From positions 13,706 through 77,705 of the forward strand of contig DCAE01000112.1 of assembly GCA_002311385.1 (NCBI GenBank): 64,000 bases of DNA, given 5' to 3'. Position 1 is the first letter of the stretch, and the number at the start of each line of letters is the position of its first letter. Source of the DNA: Dehalococcoidia bacterium UBA1141 (GTDB lineage Bacteria; Chloroflexota; Dehalococcoidia; Lucifugimonadales; UBA3495). The position numbers and the translations under genes are program-made. Of the stretch, positions 1 to 8,566 are shown piece after piece. The notes under the pieces are model-generated. The model did no database searches and was not told the DNA's origin. It saw only the letters and a program-made list of their open reading frames with translations.

Positions 1-70
1 GGCAAGGGCAGGAGGAAATTTCTTCCTTTAGCCAGTGATCGATACTTCCCGTTAGGATTCAACAGAGCGT

Positions 71-108
71 AAAAAAAGAAAGAGGGCGGACTTAAATCCA
101 CCCTCTTC
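71..108 (-). terminator. Intrinsic terminator of the por operon
   Basis: A ten-base stem (81-90 paired with 97-106, one G-U pair) closes a six-base loop. On the minus strand it is followed by a run of seven T (71-77). It lies about 40 bases past the porB stop codon. Confidence 0.85.
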
Positions 109-146
109 TTTTAGAAACTTTGTAAACCGAGTATCTCCCGCAGGAC

Positions 147-1136
147 TTACTCGTCGTTTTGGGTGATGGGAATCACACCCGGCATCCACCACTTTTCCCA
201 GCTTTCGTCCACCCTGTCTTGGAAGTGTTTGAGGTCTTCGTCGGTCATGTGGGCGAAGCGGCCTTGGCGCTCCAGGTATTCCCGCACCGGTTTGCGCTTC
301 CGAATTCCGCGAGCGATGGCCCGGGACGGACCGTTGAGTGTCAACTCACCGTCAATTATTTCGTATTGGACCCACAGTCCGGTCTCCACCACCAGCATTC
401 CCAACTCATGGGAGTACTTGGGATCGAAGTCCCAACCCTTGGGGCAGGGGTCGATGCTGTGGATAAAGGTGGGACCGCCGATAGTCAGCGCCCGGCGAAT
501 CTTATTGGTGAAATCCAGGCCGTAGGAGCCGTCGGCCGTGGCCACGTAGCGCACGTTGGGGTGTCCCACTGCCAACATAGGGGCCGTATTCTTCTTCCAC
601 CGCTGATTCATGATGCGGTGTAGCTTGCCTGGTGGGCTGAAGGTGGTGTTGGCGCCCCAAGGGGTACTGCCAGACACCTGAATGTCGGTGTTGGCATAGG
701 ACTCGTTGTCATACATGAGAATCAACAGGTTGTATTCATCGTGCTGCAGGGCCGCGGAGATAGCGGAAAGCCCCATATCAGCTCCACCGCCGTCGCCGCA
801 GAAGGCGATAACATTGATGGGTTCCTTAGTCATCTTGCCCTTGCGCATCATCGACGCCAAGCCAGCGGCCGTTCCCGTGGCAGCGGAACCGGACGAACCC
901 AGTTGGGTGTGCATCCACGGCACGACCCATGGGGTGCTGTAGTAGGTGGTGTTGGCTACGTACATGCACCCGGTGCTGCCCAACACGATTGTACGGGGAC
1001 CGGCGGCTTTGATCATAAGCCGCATGACCAACGCCGACTCGCAACCTTGGCAGGTGCGGTGTCCGGAGGTGAATCCTTCGATTAGAGGTATATTCTTGAC
1101 CCCACGAATCTGGGGAAGTTCTTGTACTGTTGTCAT
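147..1136 (-). CDS. porB: Pyruvate/2-oxoacid:ferredoxin oxidoreductase, beta subunit
   Basis: This is the thiamine diphosphate (ThDP)-binding subunit of the ferredoxin-dependent oxidoreductase that decarboxylates pyruvate (or another 2-oxoacid) to acyl-CoA. Cys29, Cys32 and Cys57 have the spacing of the proximal 4Fe-4S ligands of PFOR, and a late Cys in a DPCPKGW segment fits the fourth ligand. A GDGGG ThDP/Mg motif lies near residues 114-117. I chose the ATG at 1136, two bases after the porA stop and preceded by GGGAG. An upstream start at 1160 would overlap porA and add eight residues. It is the last gene of the operon and is followed by a terminator. The exact 2-oxoacid cannot be read from sequence; pyruvate is most likely. 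Confidence 0.92.
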   Translation of the reverse strand: MTTVQELPQIRGVKNIPLIEGFTSGHRTCQGCESALVMRLMIKAAGPRTIVLGSTGCMYVANTTYYSTPWVVPWMHTQLGSSGSAATGTAAGLASMMRKGKMTKEPINVIAFCGDGGGADMGLSAISAALQHDEYNLLILMYDNESYANTDIQVSGSTPWGANTTFSPPGKLHRIMNQRWKKNTAPMLAVGHPNVRYVATADGSYGLDFTNKIRRALTIGGPTFIHSIDPCPKGWDFDPKYSHELGMLVVETGLWVQYEIIDGELTLNGPSRAIARGIRKRKPVREYLERQGRFAHMTDEDLKHFQDRVDESWEKWWMPGVIPITQNDE

Positions 1137-1138
1137 GT

Positions 1139-2362
1139 TTACTCCCTCACTCCGATCCAAGTTGTTTCCTGCTCAACTTTGTCGTCGTCAATCGCTTTCT
1201 GTGTGATATCGACGATTTCATTGATTTCTCGTACGCGGATTTCCCTACCGCCCAATCCAGCGATAAAGTTCAGCATCCAAGGGCGATTCTGTTGATTATA
1301 CATGGCAGCCCGTAGTTCGTTGAAAAGCACGCCTCCGAACGAAGGGGAGCCGTAGGAGTAGTCCCTGTCGATTACGCAGACGGCCTTGCACTTGCTGAGG
1401 GCTTCCCGAATCTCATCGGTGGGGAAGGGCCGGAAGAATTTGACCCGCAGGAAGCCAACTTTCTTGCCCTCCTCCCTCAGCCGGCGAATCGCCACCCTAG
1501 CCGGCAGGGCCAAAGTACCCATGCCAACCACGATAATCTCTGCGTCCTCGGTCATGAATTCATCGATGAACGGGCTTGGGTCCCCTCGTCCGAACTCTTG
1601 CTTAAATTCTTCGTAGGCCTTTTTGATCACGCCAACGGATCGGCGCATGGCTTCGTCGGACTGGCGGCGGATTTCCATCAGCCAGTCTTCGTTCACCTGG
1701 GGCGCTATGGTGATGGGATTGTCGGGGTGCAACTGGAGCTTGCCCCGGTCGTATGGAGGCAGGAAGCGATTCACTTGCTCGATGGCGGGGACCTGCACTA
1801 TGGCCTGCGAGTGGGTCAGGAAAGACCCGTCGCAGCTCAGCGCAAAGGGCAACAAGACCTTCGGGTCCTCTGCTATCCGCCAGGCGATCAATGCCATGTC
1901 CAAGGCTTCTTGAGCGGTCGCTACCCAGTAGAGCATCCAGCCCAAGTCACGCACGGCAAGAGCGTCGTTGTGTTCAACGCCAAAGGCACCGGGGTCATCC
2001 AGGGCCCTGTTTCCCACCATGGCTACCACGGGCATCCGCAGACCGGCGGTTACAGTGATGGCCTCGAAGGCATAGAACCAGCCTACTCCGCTTGACCCGG
2101 AGAAGGTCCTAGCGCCCACCGAAGAGGCATGTTTAACAATCTCGAATTGAGTATGCTCGCTTTCAGCGACGATGAAGTCGCAGTCGAATATGCCATCGGC
2201 TTTCAGGCGGGAAACAAACTGCATCACCGTGTCATAAGGCCGGATCGGGAAGGCCGTTATCACGTCCACATCGGCTAGGGCGCAAGCCATCGCGATGGCT
2301 TCGCTGCCGCTGATTAATTCTTCCGTTGCTTCTCGGAACATCGGCTCTACCGTGGTAGTCAT
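1139..2362 (-). CDS. porA: Pyruvate/2-oxoacid:ferredoxin oxidoreductase, alpha subunit
   Basis: The alpha subunit carries the pyrimidine-binding half of the ThDP site and the transketolase C-terminal domain. The N-terminal segment ISGSEAIAMACALADVDVITAFP (about residues 17-39) is the family signature. A glycine-rich SSVGARTFSGSSGVGWFYAFEA stretch follows near residue 80. The C-terminal part contains EIIVVGMGTLA (about residue 274), the start of the transketolase C-terminal fold. Length 407 is normal for split PORs. The start codon abuts the stop of porGD with a one-base overlap, so the two are translationally coupled. Four-subunit PORs usually spread these domains over four genes; here gamma and delta are fused. 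Confidence 0.92.
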   Translation of the reverse strand: MTTTVEPMFREATEELISGSEAIAMACALADVDVITAFPIRPYDTVMQFVSRLKADGIFDCDFIVAESEHTQFEIVKHASSVGARTFSGSSGVGWFYAFEAITVTAGLRMPVVAMVGNRALDDPGAFGVEHNDALAVRDLGWMLYWVATAQEALDMALIAWRIAEDPKVLLPFALSCDGSFLTHSQAIVQVPAIEQVNRFLPPYDRGKLQLHPDNPITIAPQVNEDWLMEIRRQSDEAMRRSVGVIKKAYEEFKQEFGRGDPSPFIDEFMTEDAEIIVVGMGTLALPARVAIRRLREEGKKVGFLRVKFFRPFPTDEIREALSKCKAVCVIDRDYSYGSPSFGGVLFNELRAAMYNQQNRPWMLNFIAGLGGREIRVREINEIVDITQKAIDDDKVEQETTWIGVRE

Positions 2363-3513
2363 TAAACGTCCCCCATCGCCGCAATCTCTTCGGCGTATTG
2401 TCCCTTATGATGGAAGCCGTGGGTACGGGTCTCTTTCTTCTGTGTTTCGACCAAGACGGTCATCCACTTCTTATACCCATCTTTGTCTTTTTGCCAAGCT
2501 TCCCATTGGCTATTGTTGTCGTTGAAGTGGCTTTCGCTGACCATGGTGACGCAGTCGGTAACCGGGCATACCGCTTCGCACACGCCGCAACCGCAGCATG
2601 ATTCCATGTTGGCGTCATAGAGACCGTCTGGGGTAACATCGAAGCAAGTGTCCGGGCACTGCAGCCAGCACAAAGTGCACTTGGTGCAGGTCTCGAAGTT
2701 GATTACCGGACGCATGGAACGGGTGCTGAATTTCTTGAAAACGGCGCTCCTAACGGGCTGATAACCGGAGTCGCCGCCCCTGAATCCGCCCCCTTCTTCA
2801 ATGCCCCGGATTACCACCCCTTCTTCCATATCTTTCCAACCCGGGAGAGTGAAGGTCATCCTCTCCTCGGATTTCCCTTCCCCAGGCTCCACGGGACGAA
2901 CGGTCGCCCGGTCGTATGCCTTTTTCGCTGAAGCCTGCTTTTCCTCTGAACCCCACTGTTCTTTGATGACCTCCAACATGGATTCTATGCTGACCAAATG
3001 AGAGGCAACCTTGGCCAGCGTGCCCAAGATTCGCACATCGGTGTGGTCGTCTTTATAAACCCACAGGCCGGAGAAGCTGGGAATGCTGGGAATGACCGCT
3101 AGGTCATAGGCCGTGTCCCTCTGGTGCATGTCTTGAATCAGAGAGTCGTTATCTTGACGGGAAGTGACTATGAGGGTTCCGCCAGGCTTGGTGAGTTCGT
3201 TGATTGGTTGCAATCCGTACCAAGCCCAGGATTCGACCCCTTTGCACATGGCGTCATCCACATTGATTGTTACGTCCACTTGAGCGGCCTCGTAGACGGC
3301 CATGCTTTCTTCCAGTTCCTCCGCTCCGTCGGCCACGATGGCGAACTGTTTTGCCGGGATGCCGTTGCGCTCGGGGGAATCGCCGTAGCGGCCGAAGGCG
3401 GTCCCTATCTTTCCTTCTTTCCGGGCGGCAAATACGATTGACCGGACGATGTTACGGGCCAGTGTTCTCTGGAAAATGCCCCGGTACACCACCTCCACAG
3501 CTACTACGCTCAT
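2362..3513 (-). CDS. porG: Pyruvate:ferredoxin oxidoreductase, fused gamma-delta subunit
   Basis: Residues 1 to about 190 form the gamma (2-oxoacid oxidoreductase catalytic) domain, beginning with a VEVVYRGIFQRTLARNIVRS-like CoA-interaction segment. Residues about 270-330 are a two-cluster ferredoxin (delta) domain with CTKCTLCWLQCPDTC and CCGCGVCEAVCP. This domain relays electrons from the ThDP site to ferredoxin. Gamma and delta are separate proteins in archaeal POR and are fused here. The start is an ATG preceded by GGGAG. A 12-base direct repeat (3529-3540 and 3545-3556, TGGTTGATTTTC on plus) lies just upstream, between this gene and the regulator. Confidence 0.9.
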   Translation of the reverse strand: MSVVAVEVVYRGIFQRTLARNIVRSIVFAARKEGKIGTAFGRYGDSPERNGIPAKQFAIVADGAEELEESMAVYEAAQVDVTINVDDAMCKGVESWAWYGLQPINELTKPGGTLIVTSRQDNDSLIQDMHQRDTAYDLAVIPSIPSFSGLWVYKDDHTDVRILGTLAKVASHLVSIESMLEVIKEQWGSEEKQASAKKAYDRATVRPVEPGEGKSEERMTFTLPGWKDMEEGVVIRGIEEGGGFRGGDSGYQPVRSAVFKKFSTRSMRPVINFETCTKCTLCWLQCPDTCFDVTPDGLYDANMESCCGCGVCEAVCPVTDCVTMVSESHFNDNNSQWEAWQKDKDGYKKWMTVLVETQKKETRTHGFHHKGQYAEEIAAMGDV

Positions 3514-3576
3514 GTCTCTCCCTCTCTTTGGTTGATTTTCTCTATGGTTGATTTTCGCGGGATCGATTCGGTTAAG

Positions 3577-4353
3577 TTACTTGATTCTAAGGACGGCTTC
3601 ATCCAGAGGTCGCCGGTCCGGCTGACCTCCGAAGGTTGGTTGCTGATGGGCCCCTGGGACCGCTGGCTCAACAGAAGTCAAATGATACTCCATCGCTACT
3701 CTTGCCCCTTCGGCGTCTCCGGCCTTCACCTTCTCCAGGATCTGGAGATGAGAAACCAAAGACCGTTTGGCCCTGCCCGGCTCTTGCAAAGACCGATCCC
3801 GGGACAACCTGAGGATGTCCTCAACGGCACTGACCACCTTGACCAACGCTGAATTATGGGTGGCCGATGCCAAGGCGAAATGAAAAGCGGTGTCGGCGTC
3901 CACTCCGCTCTCCCCCTTTTCCAGTTGCTGTTGCTGCTCCTCTAAGATATCGGCCAAACGCTTTACTTCGTCCGAGCCAGCCCGGGTAGCCGCCACTGCG
4001 GCAATCTGAGGCTCCAGCAGATGGCGGACTTCAAAGATTTCCTTCATGGTTTCGTTGCCAGCGCTTAGAGTGCTGGCCAAGAGCGCCACGACGCTCGCGA
4101 TGGCTTCAGTGTTGGCCTCGGTGTTAATGAAGGTGCCTGAGCCACGGCGGCTGACAACCAGGCCCTGTAGCTCCAGGGACCGGATGGCTTCCCTAACAGA
4201 ACTGCGACTGACGTTGAATTGCTCAGCCAACATCCGCTCGGAGGGCAGCCTGGCGCCATGTTGCAATACGCCTTGGCGAATCAACGAGTGGAATTGCTGC
4301 ACGATGTCCTCGTACAGGCGACGCCGTCGAACGCTCCGAATCCCGACTTGCAT
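3577..4353 (-). CDS. GntR/FadR-type transcriptional regulator with FCD domain
   Basis: The N-terminal winged helix-turn-helix (about residues 10-75) has the GntR signature LPSERMLAEQFNVSRSSVREA and ends in RRGSGTFI. The C-terminal FCD domain (about residues 100-235) is the ligand-binding fold used for organic or fatty acids. The ATG at 4353 follows GGAGG by only two bases. A TTG at 4362 is the alternative start and adds three residues. The gene is first in the operon with porGD-porA-porB, so it probably senses a carboxylic acid and controls that enzyme and itself. A FadR-like operator lies in its own leader. Confidence 0.9.
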   Translation of the reverse strand: MQVGIRSVRRRRLYEDIVQQFHSLIRQGVLQHGARLPSERMLAEQFNVSRSSVREAIRSLELQGLVVSRRGSGTFINTEANTEAIASVVALLASTLSAGNETMKEIFEVRHLLEPQIAAVAATRAGSDEVKRLADILEEQQQQLEKGESGVDADTAFHFALASATHNSALVKVVSAVEDILRLSRDRSLQEPGRAKRSLVSHLQILEKVKAGDAEGARVAMEYHLTSVEPAVPGAHQQPTFGGQPDRRPLDEAVLRIK

Positions 4354-4363
4354 AGCCTCCAAG

Positions 4364-4374
4364 TGGTCTGACCA
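4364..4374. promoter_or_regulatory. FadR-like operator, TGGTCTGACCA
   Basis: A perfect 11-base palindrome fits the FadR-subfamily consensus TNGTNNNACNA. It lies about 10-20 bases downstream of the predicted transcription start of the GntR gene, directly before its start codon, a position suited to autorepression. Confidence 0.6.
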
Positions 4375-4391
4375 ATTCTCAATGCGTTTAC

Positions 4392-4419
4392 ATTATACAA
4401 GCGCGACTTGATGTGTCAA
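4392..4419 (-). promoter_or_regulatory. Sigma-70-type promoter of gntR-por operon
   Basis: On the minus strand TTGACA (4414-4419) and TATAAT (4392-4397) are both perfect consensus hexamers with a 16-base spacer. Transcription should start near 4385, about 30 bases before the gntR start. Confidence 0.75.
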
Positions 4420-4522
4420 GAACGGCTGTCCAACCATTGTCCGTAACAATCCGCGCCTAGACTTGACAATAAATAGCGGTTTTGCCGCCCAAAATGCCCT
4501 AGAATGCGTCGAGGGCGGATAG

Positions 4523-4528
4523 TATAAT
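4523..4528 (+). promoter_or_regulatory. -10 element TATAAT before the flavoprotein gene
   Basis: A perfect -10 hexamer ends six bases before the ATG at 4535; no good -35 is seen. If it is used, the mRNA begins at or next to that ATG. The transcript would then be leaderless, or translation would start at the downstream TTG (4589). Confidence 0.4.
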
Positions 4529-4534
4529 CAGAGC

Positions 4535-5878
4535 ATGCCCACGGGCATCGGTATCAGGTACCGCAAAACGGAACGAGGGGTTGAGGATTTGGACGATGTT
4601 ATCGTCGTAGGCGCCGGGCCCGCGGGCAACAATACTGCATTGGGTCTGGCCTCCAGAGGCTTTGCGGTCGCAGTTATTGACTCCCGGCAGGTCATAGGCG
4701 ACAAACTCTGCACGGGCATAGTGGGTTTGGAATGCACCAGGCGCTTTCCAATCGACCCCTCCTTTGTATACCATAACGCCTCTGCCGCCGACGTGACCGC
4801 CACGGGCGCTGATAGCGTCCGATTTGAAACCGCCGCTCCACAAGGTCAGATTATCAACCGGGCCGCATACGTGACATCCTTCGCTCTGCGAGCCCAAGAG
4901 CATGGAGCGATCTATTGGCTGGGTGAAAGGGTTCAACGTGTCACTCCAGACACCGACGGAGTGACCGTTGTTACCGACAGTGGAACCTACCGGAGCCGGG
5001 CGGTGGTGTTGGCATCTGGATTTGGCTCACCCTTGACCCGGCAAGTCGGCTTGGGAACCGTGCCTGACTATGTGACCGGGACCCAGGTAGAAGTAAGCAT
5101 CAGCCCCTGCGTAGACAAAGTCCAGTTGTTTGTGGGCCACGACGTCGCTCCGGGGTTCTTCTCTTGGCTGGTGCCAACCTCTGCGGGGCGAGGCTTAGCT
5201 GGGCTCATGGCCCGGCAGCAAGCTCCCGACCATCTATCCGAGTTTCTTCAACGACTGCGACGGGAAGGGAAGATAGATTCAGTAGCGGGAATTCCTGCCT
5301 GTTGGGGGATTCCTCTACGTCCGTTGAAAATTACCCACAAAGACCGGGTGTTAATTGCGGGAGACGCCGCTGGCCAAGTGAAACCCACAACCGGCGGTGG
5401 CATTTATTATTCTCTGCTGGCTAGTGAGATTGCCTCCCAAGTTTTGGCCGATGCTCTGTCCGAAAACGACCTGAGCGCCTCACGGCTCAGCCAGTACCAA
5501 AAGCGCTGGAAAGCTCTCTTGTCCAAAGAACTGGAGGTCGGTTATTCTGCCCGTCGGCTGTTCGAGGCGCTGAATGACCAGCAGATATCATCCTTGGTGA
5601 TGCAAGCTGGGGCCAAGGGCATTCATAACGAATTGCTTAAATCCGGAGGACTGTCTTTTGACTGGCACAGCGGGTTGATTGGAAGGGTAGTCAGGCATCC
5701 CGTTCTGGGGAGCGCCTTGGGCCTAATCAACCCACTGTTGGCCCGCTTGGCCAAAACTCCGGATCCATTACCTGATCAGTTCTCGGACCAACTCCCTGAC
5801 CAATTCCTCCACCATTCCCCCAACTTCCATCCGTCGGGAGGCAGCATAACGGAACCCCTGCCAGATTCTTCTTCATAA
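4535..5878 (+). CDS. Geranylgeranyl reductase-family FAD oxidoreductase
   Basis: The Rossmann motif GAGPAG at residues 27-32 and the second FAD segment DAAGQVKPTTGGGIYYS (about residues 280-296) are the signature of the geranylgeranyl reductase/PHBH-like family. Such enzymes reduce isoprenoid chains or hydroxylate small rings; the substrate is unknown. The family usually starts just before the DDVIVVGAG segment. A TTG at 4589 preceded by GAGGGG would give that shorter form and fits the -10 at 4523. The last 30 residues are low-complexity with repeated PDQF units. It diverges from gntR and is followed by nfeD about 150 bases on. Confidence 0.8.
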   Translation: MPTGIGIRYRKTERGVEDLDDVIVVGAGPAGNNTALGLASRGFAVAVIDSRQVIGDKLCTGIVGLECTRRFPIDPSFVYHNASAADVTATGADSVRFETAAPQGQIINRAAYVTSFALRAQEHGAIYWLGERVQRVTPDTDGVTVVTDSGTYRSRAVVLASGFGSPLTRQVGLGTVPDYVTGTQVEVSISPCVDKVQLFVGHDVAPGFFSWLVPTSAGRGLAGLMARQQAPDHLSEFLQRLRREGKIDSVAGIPACWGIPLRPLKITHKDRVLIAGDAAGQVKPTTGGGIYYSLLASEIASQVLADALSENDLSASRLSQYQKRWKALLSKELEVGYSARRLFEALNDQQISSLVMQAGAKGIHNELLKSGGLSFDWHSGLIGRVVRHPVLGSALGLINPLLARLAKTPDPLPDQFSDQLPDQFLHHSPNFHPSGGSITEPLPDSSS

Positions 5879-6033
5879 TTACGAGTAGAATAGAATATAG
5901 GCACTGGTCTCTGATTGGCGGCCAGCAGTAGCATGATTGAGCCACAACGCGTTCGTTAGTTGTCACCCCGGGATTATCACGCCGGGATTGATTCGTCGAG
6001 AGCTGCGCAACGACCACCAGGGAGCAGACTGCT

Positions 6034-7392
6034 ATGTCCCTCTCAAAAAGACACCGTAAACTGTGGCCGCTACTAACGGGGATTTGCTTGCTGATGGGGC
6101 TCGCTGGTCCGTTATTGGGACTAGTGGCCCCTCACTTGGCTCGCGCCCAATCGCCCCACGCACTAATCGTCACCATCGACGGGACAATTAACCCAGTTAA
6201 AGAACGATTTATCTCCAGAGCCATAGATCAGGCCGTTGAAGACCAAGCGACCCTGTTGATTCTGGAGCTTGATACTCCGGGCGGCCTTCTCAGTTCTACC
6301 CGAAAGATTGTCGAATATTTGCTGGAGTCCCCGGTGCCGGTGGTAGTGTTCGTTTCCCCCAGGGGCGCTAGGGCCGGGTCCGCCGGGACATTCATAACGG
6401 CGGCGGGCCATTTTGCGGTAATGGCCCCTGGCACCAATATAGGTGCCGCCGCGCCTATCTCCGCCACCGGCGAGGACTTGGACGATACTCTTGCAAGCAA
6501 GGTTGAAAACGACGCCGCTGCGTTGATTCGAAGCATCGCTCAAGAAAGAGGACGCAACGAGGAAGCGCTGGAAGAAACCGTCCGTATGGCTGCGTCTTTC
6601 AGCGCCAACGAAGCTGTCGAGTTAAACGTGGTAGATTTTATCGCCGAAGACTTGGATGACTTGCTCGCCCAGTTGAATGGTCAGACAGTAATAACCACCG
6701 GCGGGGAACAGACCTTACAAACCCACGATTTGGCCCAACGGCGCATGAACAAGAACCTCTTGGAGAACTTCCTGGAATTTATATCCGACCCAAACATCTC
6801 GTTTCTCTTTTTAACCTTGGGCGGGCTGGGTTTGGTGGTGGAGTTGTTCAATCCCGGATTAATCGCACCAGGCGTCGTGGGGATAATATTATTACTGTTG
6901 GCGTTCTTGGCCTTCGGCAACCTGCCAGTGAGCTGGGCCGGAATTACATTCATCGTTGTCGCCATTCTTCTGGCCGTGATTGAAACCCAAGTAGCCGGGT
7001 GGGGCGTATTAGGAGTGGGCTCCATTGTTTGCTTTATCATCGGCGGCATCGTGCTTTTTGGGGAAACAACTCCAACCATGCCATCGGTAAATGTCAGCCG
7101 TTGGCTTGTGGGTGGAATAGCGGCGGCATTCGCATTGTCCTTGTTCTATCTAACCCAGGTTATCTACCAGTCCCGGCGCCAAGGGAACGAACCCTTGCGC
7201 CCGTCCTTAGTGGGGATGTCCGGGACGGTCACCGGCGAACTCACACCCCGAGGCGTCGTCCAGGTGGGCAGCGAAACCTGGACAGCGGTGAGCCTAGATG
7301 GTAACGTGATTAATGTCGGCGAAACGGTCAAGGTTTCAAAAGTTTATGGCTTGATTGTAACCGTTTCTCGGCAAGAAACTGAAGATGCGTGA
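6034..7392 (+). CDS. NfeD-family membrane-bound serine protease
   Basis: This is a long-form NfeD (452 aa). An N-terminal signal/anchor (about residues 7-37) precedes a ClpP-like serine protease domain (about 40-230) with LDTPGGLL and the nucleophile region ARAGSAGTF. Four or five hydrophobic segments follow (about 245-375), then a soluble OB-fold domain (about 385-452). Members cleave hydrophobic segments of stomatin-like partners and act in membrane quality control. The SPFH gene 45 bases downstream is the standard genomic partner. The start has GGGAG about ten bases upstream. Confidence 0.9.
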   Translation: MSLSKRHRKLWPLLTGICLLMGLAGPLLGLVAPHLARAQSPHALIVTIDGTINPVKERFISRAIDQAVEDQATLLILELDTPGGLLSSTRKIVEYLLESPVPVVVFVSPRGARAGSAGTFITAAGHFAVMAPGTNIGAAAPISATGEDLDDTLASKVENDAAALIRSIAQERGRNEEALEETVRMAASFSANEAVELNVVDFIAEDLDDLLAQLNGQTVITTGGEQTLQTHDLAQRRMNKNLLENFLEFISDPNISFLFLTLGGLGLVVELFNPGLIAPGVVGIILLLLAFLAFGNLPVSWAGITFIVVAILLAVIETQVAGWGVLGVGSIVCFIIGGIVLFGETTPTMPSVNVSRWLVGGIAAAFALSLFYLTQVIYQSRRQGNEPLRPSLVGMSGTVTGELTPRGVVQVGSETWTAVSLDGNVINVGETVKVSKVYGLIVTVSRQETEDA

Positions 7393-7437
7393 TGTTTTTC
7401 GGCTTTTGAATAAATCCAGCAAAATAAGGAGGCGACC

Positions 7438-8328
7438 ATGTCCTCTGGCATAGTAATCGTCCAACAATACCAGCGATTGGTAGTTCAGAAATTCGGGACT
7501 TTCATCGGAACTCGGAAACCCGGGTTTCACTTCTTGATTCCTATCATGTATTCCGGCATCAAAATAGACCTGCGGGAGCGAGTGGCGCGGGTTCCGACGC
7601 AGAAATACATCACCGCCGACAACGTGGTTGTGGACATGGATTTCGTCATCTACTACCGCGTCATGGAAGAATACGCCGAGAGAGCGATTCTTGAAGTTCA
7701 GAACTTCGAGTTGGCCGTGGTGAACCTGGCATTCGCAACTCTGAGGGCAGTGATTGGCTCAACCACCTTGGCCGAGGCGTTGACCGAAAGGGAAAAGATG
7801 CGTGACTCAATGCAAGTGCGGATGGACGAAATAACCGAGCGTTGGGGAGTCAAGGTGTCTCAGGTAGAAATCAACGAGATTGACCCGCCGCCTGGGGTGA
7901 AGCAGGCAATGGAACGGGAGAAGTCGGCTGAAGCCATCAAGACTGCGGATATCACCGAGTCGGAAGGCCAAAGGCAAGCCCAAATCAACCGGGCCGAAGG
8001 CGAGAAGCAGTCGGAGATTCTACAGGCCGAGGGTGAGAGGCAAGCGGAGATTCTCAAGGCTGAAGGCGATCAGCAGGCCCAGGTGCTTAGGGCTGCTGGT
8101 TTCAGCGAAGCATTGGACCGCATTAACCAGGTAGCCAACACCGTGGACGGCCGGACCATGAGCCTCCAGTATTTCGACACACTGAAGTCTTTGGGAGACA
8201 GCCCATCCACGAAATGGATCTTCCCGATGGAGTTTACAAATATGTTGGCGCCGTTCTTGGGAATGGCCAGCGGCAATCAGAACAAAAGCAGCGGCAACGG
8301 AAATTCGTCGGATGGAGACTCAACCTAG
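7438..8328 (+). CDS. SPFH/Band 7 (stomatin-like) protein
   Basis: The SPFH domain spans about residues 5-180. It is followed by a helical flotillin-like region with repeated AEGE(K/R)Q units (about 185-225) that should form a coiled coil and drive oligomerisation. A Gly/Ser/Asn-rich tail ends the protein. The ATG is fixed by AAGGAGG eight bases upstream. The usual N-terminal membrane helix of stomatins is missing, so anchoring must depend on NfeD, lipid modification or a hairpin I cannot see. It is paired with nfeD and followed by a terminator. Confidence 0.9.
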   Translation: MSSGIVIVQQYQRLVVQKFGTFIGTRKPGFHFLIPIMYSGIKIDLRERVARVPTQKYITADNVVVDMDFVIYYRVMEEYAERAILEVQNFELAVVNLAFATLRAVIGSTTLAEALTEREKMRDSMQVRMDEITERWGVKVSQVEINEIDPPPGVKQAMEREKSAEAIKTADITESEGQRQAQINRAEGEKQSEILQAEGERQAEILKAEGDQQAQVLRAAGFSEALDRINQVANTVDGRTMSLQYFDTLKSLGDSPSTKWIFPMEFTNMLAPFLGMASGNQNKSSGNGNSSDGDST

Positions 8329-8367
8329 CGTAGAACCGAAAAGAGTCAGGCGAGATTTATGCAAAAT

Positions 8368-8405
8368 AAAAGGGCGGCTAACAAATGTTGGACGCCCTTT
8401 TAATT
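8368..8405. terminator. Bidirectional intrinsic terminator
   Basis: The nine-base inverted repeat AAAAGGGCG (8368-8376) / CGCCCTTTT (8393-8401) has A/T runs on both sides. It ends the nfeD-SPFH transcript and could also stop the minus-strand transcript coming from DUF429. Confidence 0.85.
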
Positions 8406-8566
8406 TATGCTGATTACTATTCTGGTTGGATAATGCCGAAGTTGCCATCGTCACGCTGATAGAGCACATTTTGCGAAGAAGTTAAATACGCCTGTTTAAT
8501 GCTTAGTGAGCCAGCGGAAGATGGCAGCGCGGCTACGCCTCAATAATCGAATCCGGCCAGCGGGCG

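Noticed and set aside
4463..4468. TTGACA as -35 of the flavoprotein gene
   Set aside because: No -10-like hexamer follows at 16-18 bases; the TATAAT at 4523 is too far away.
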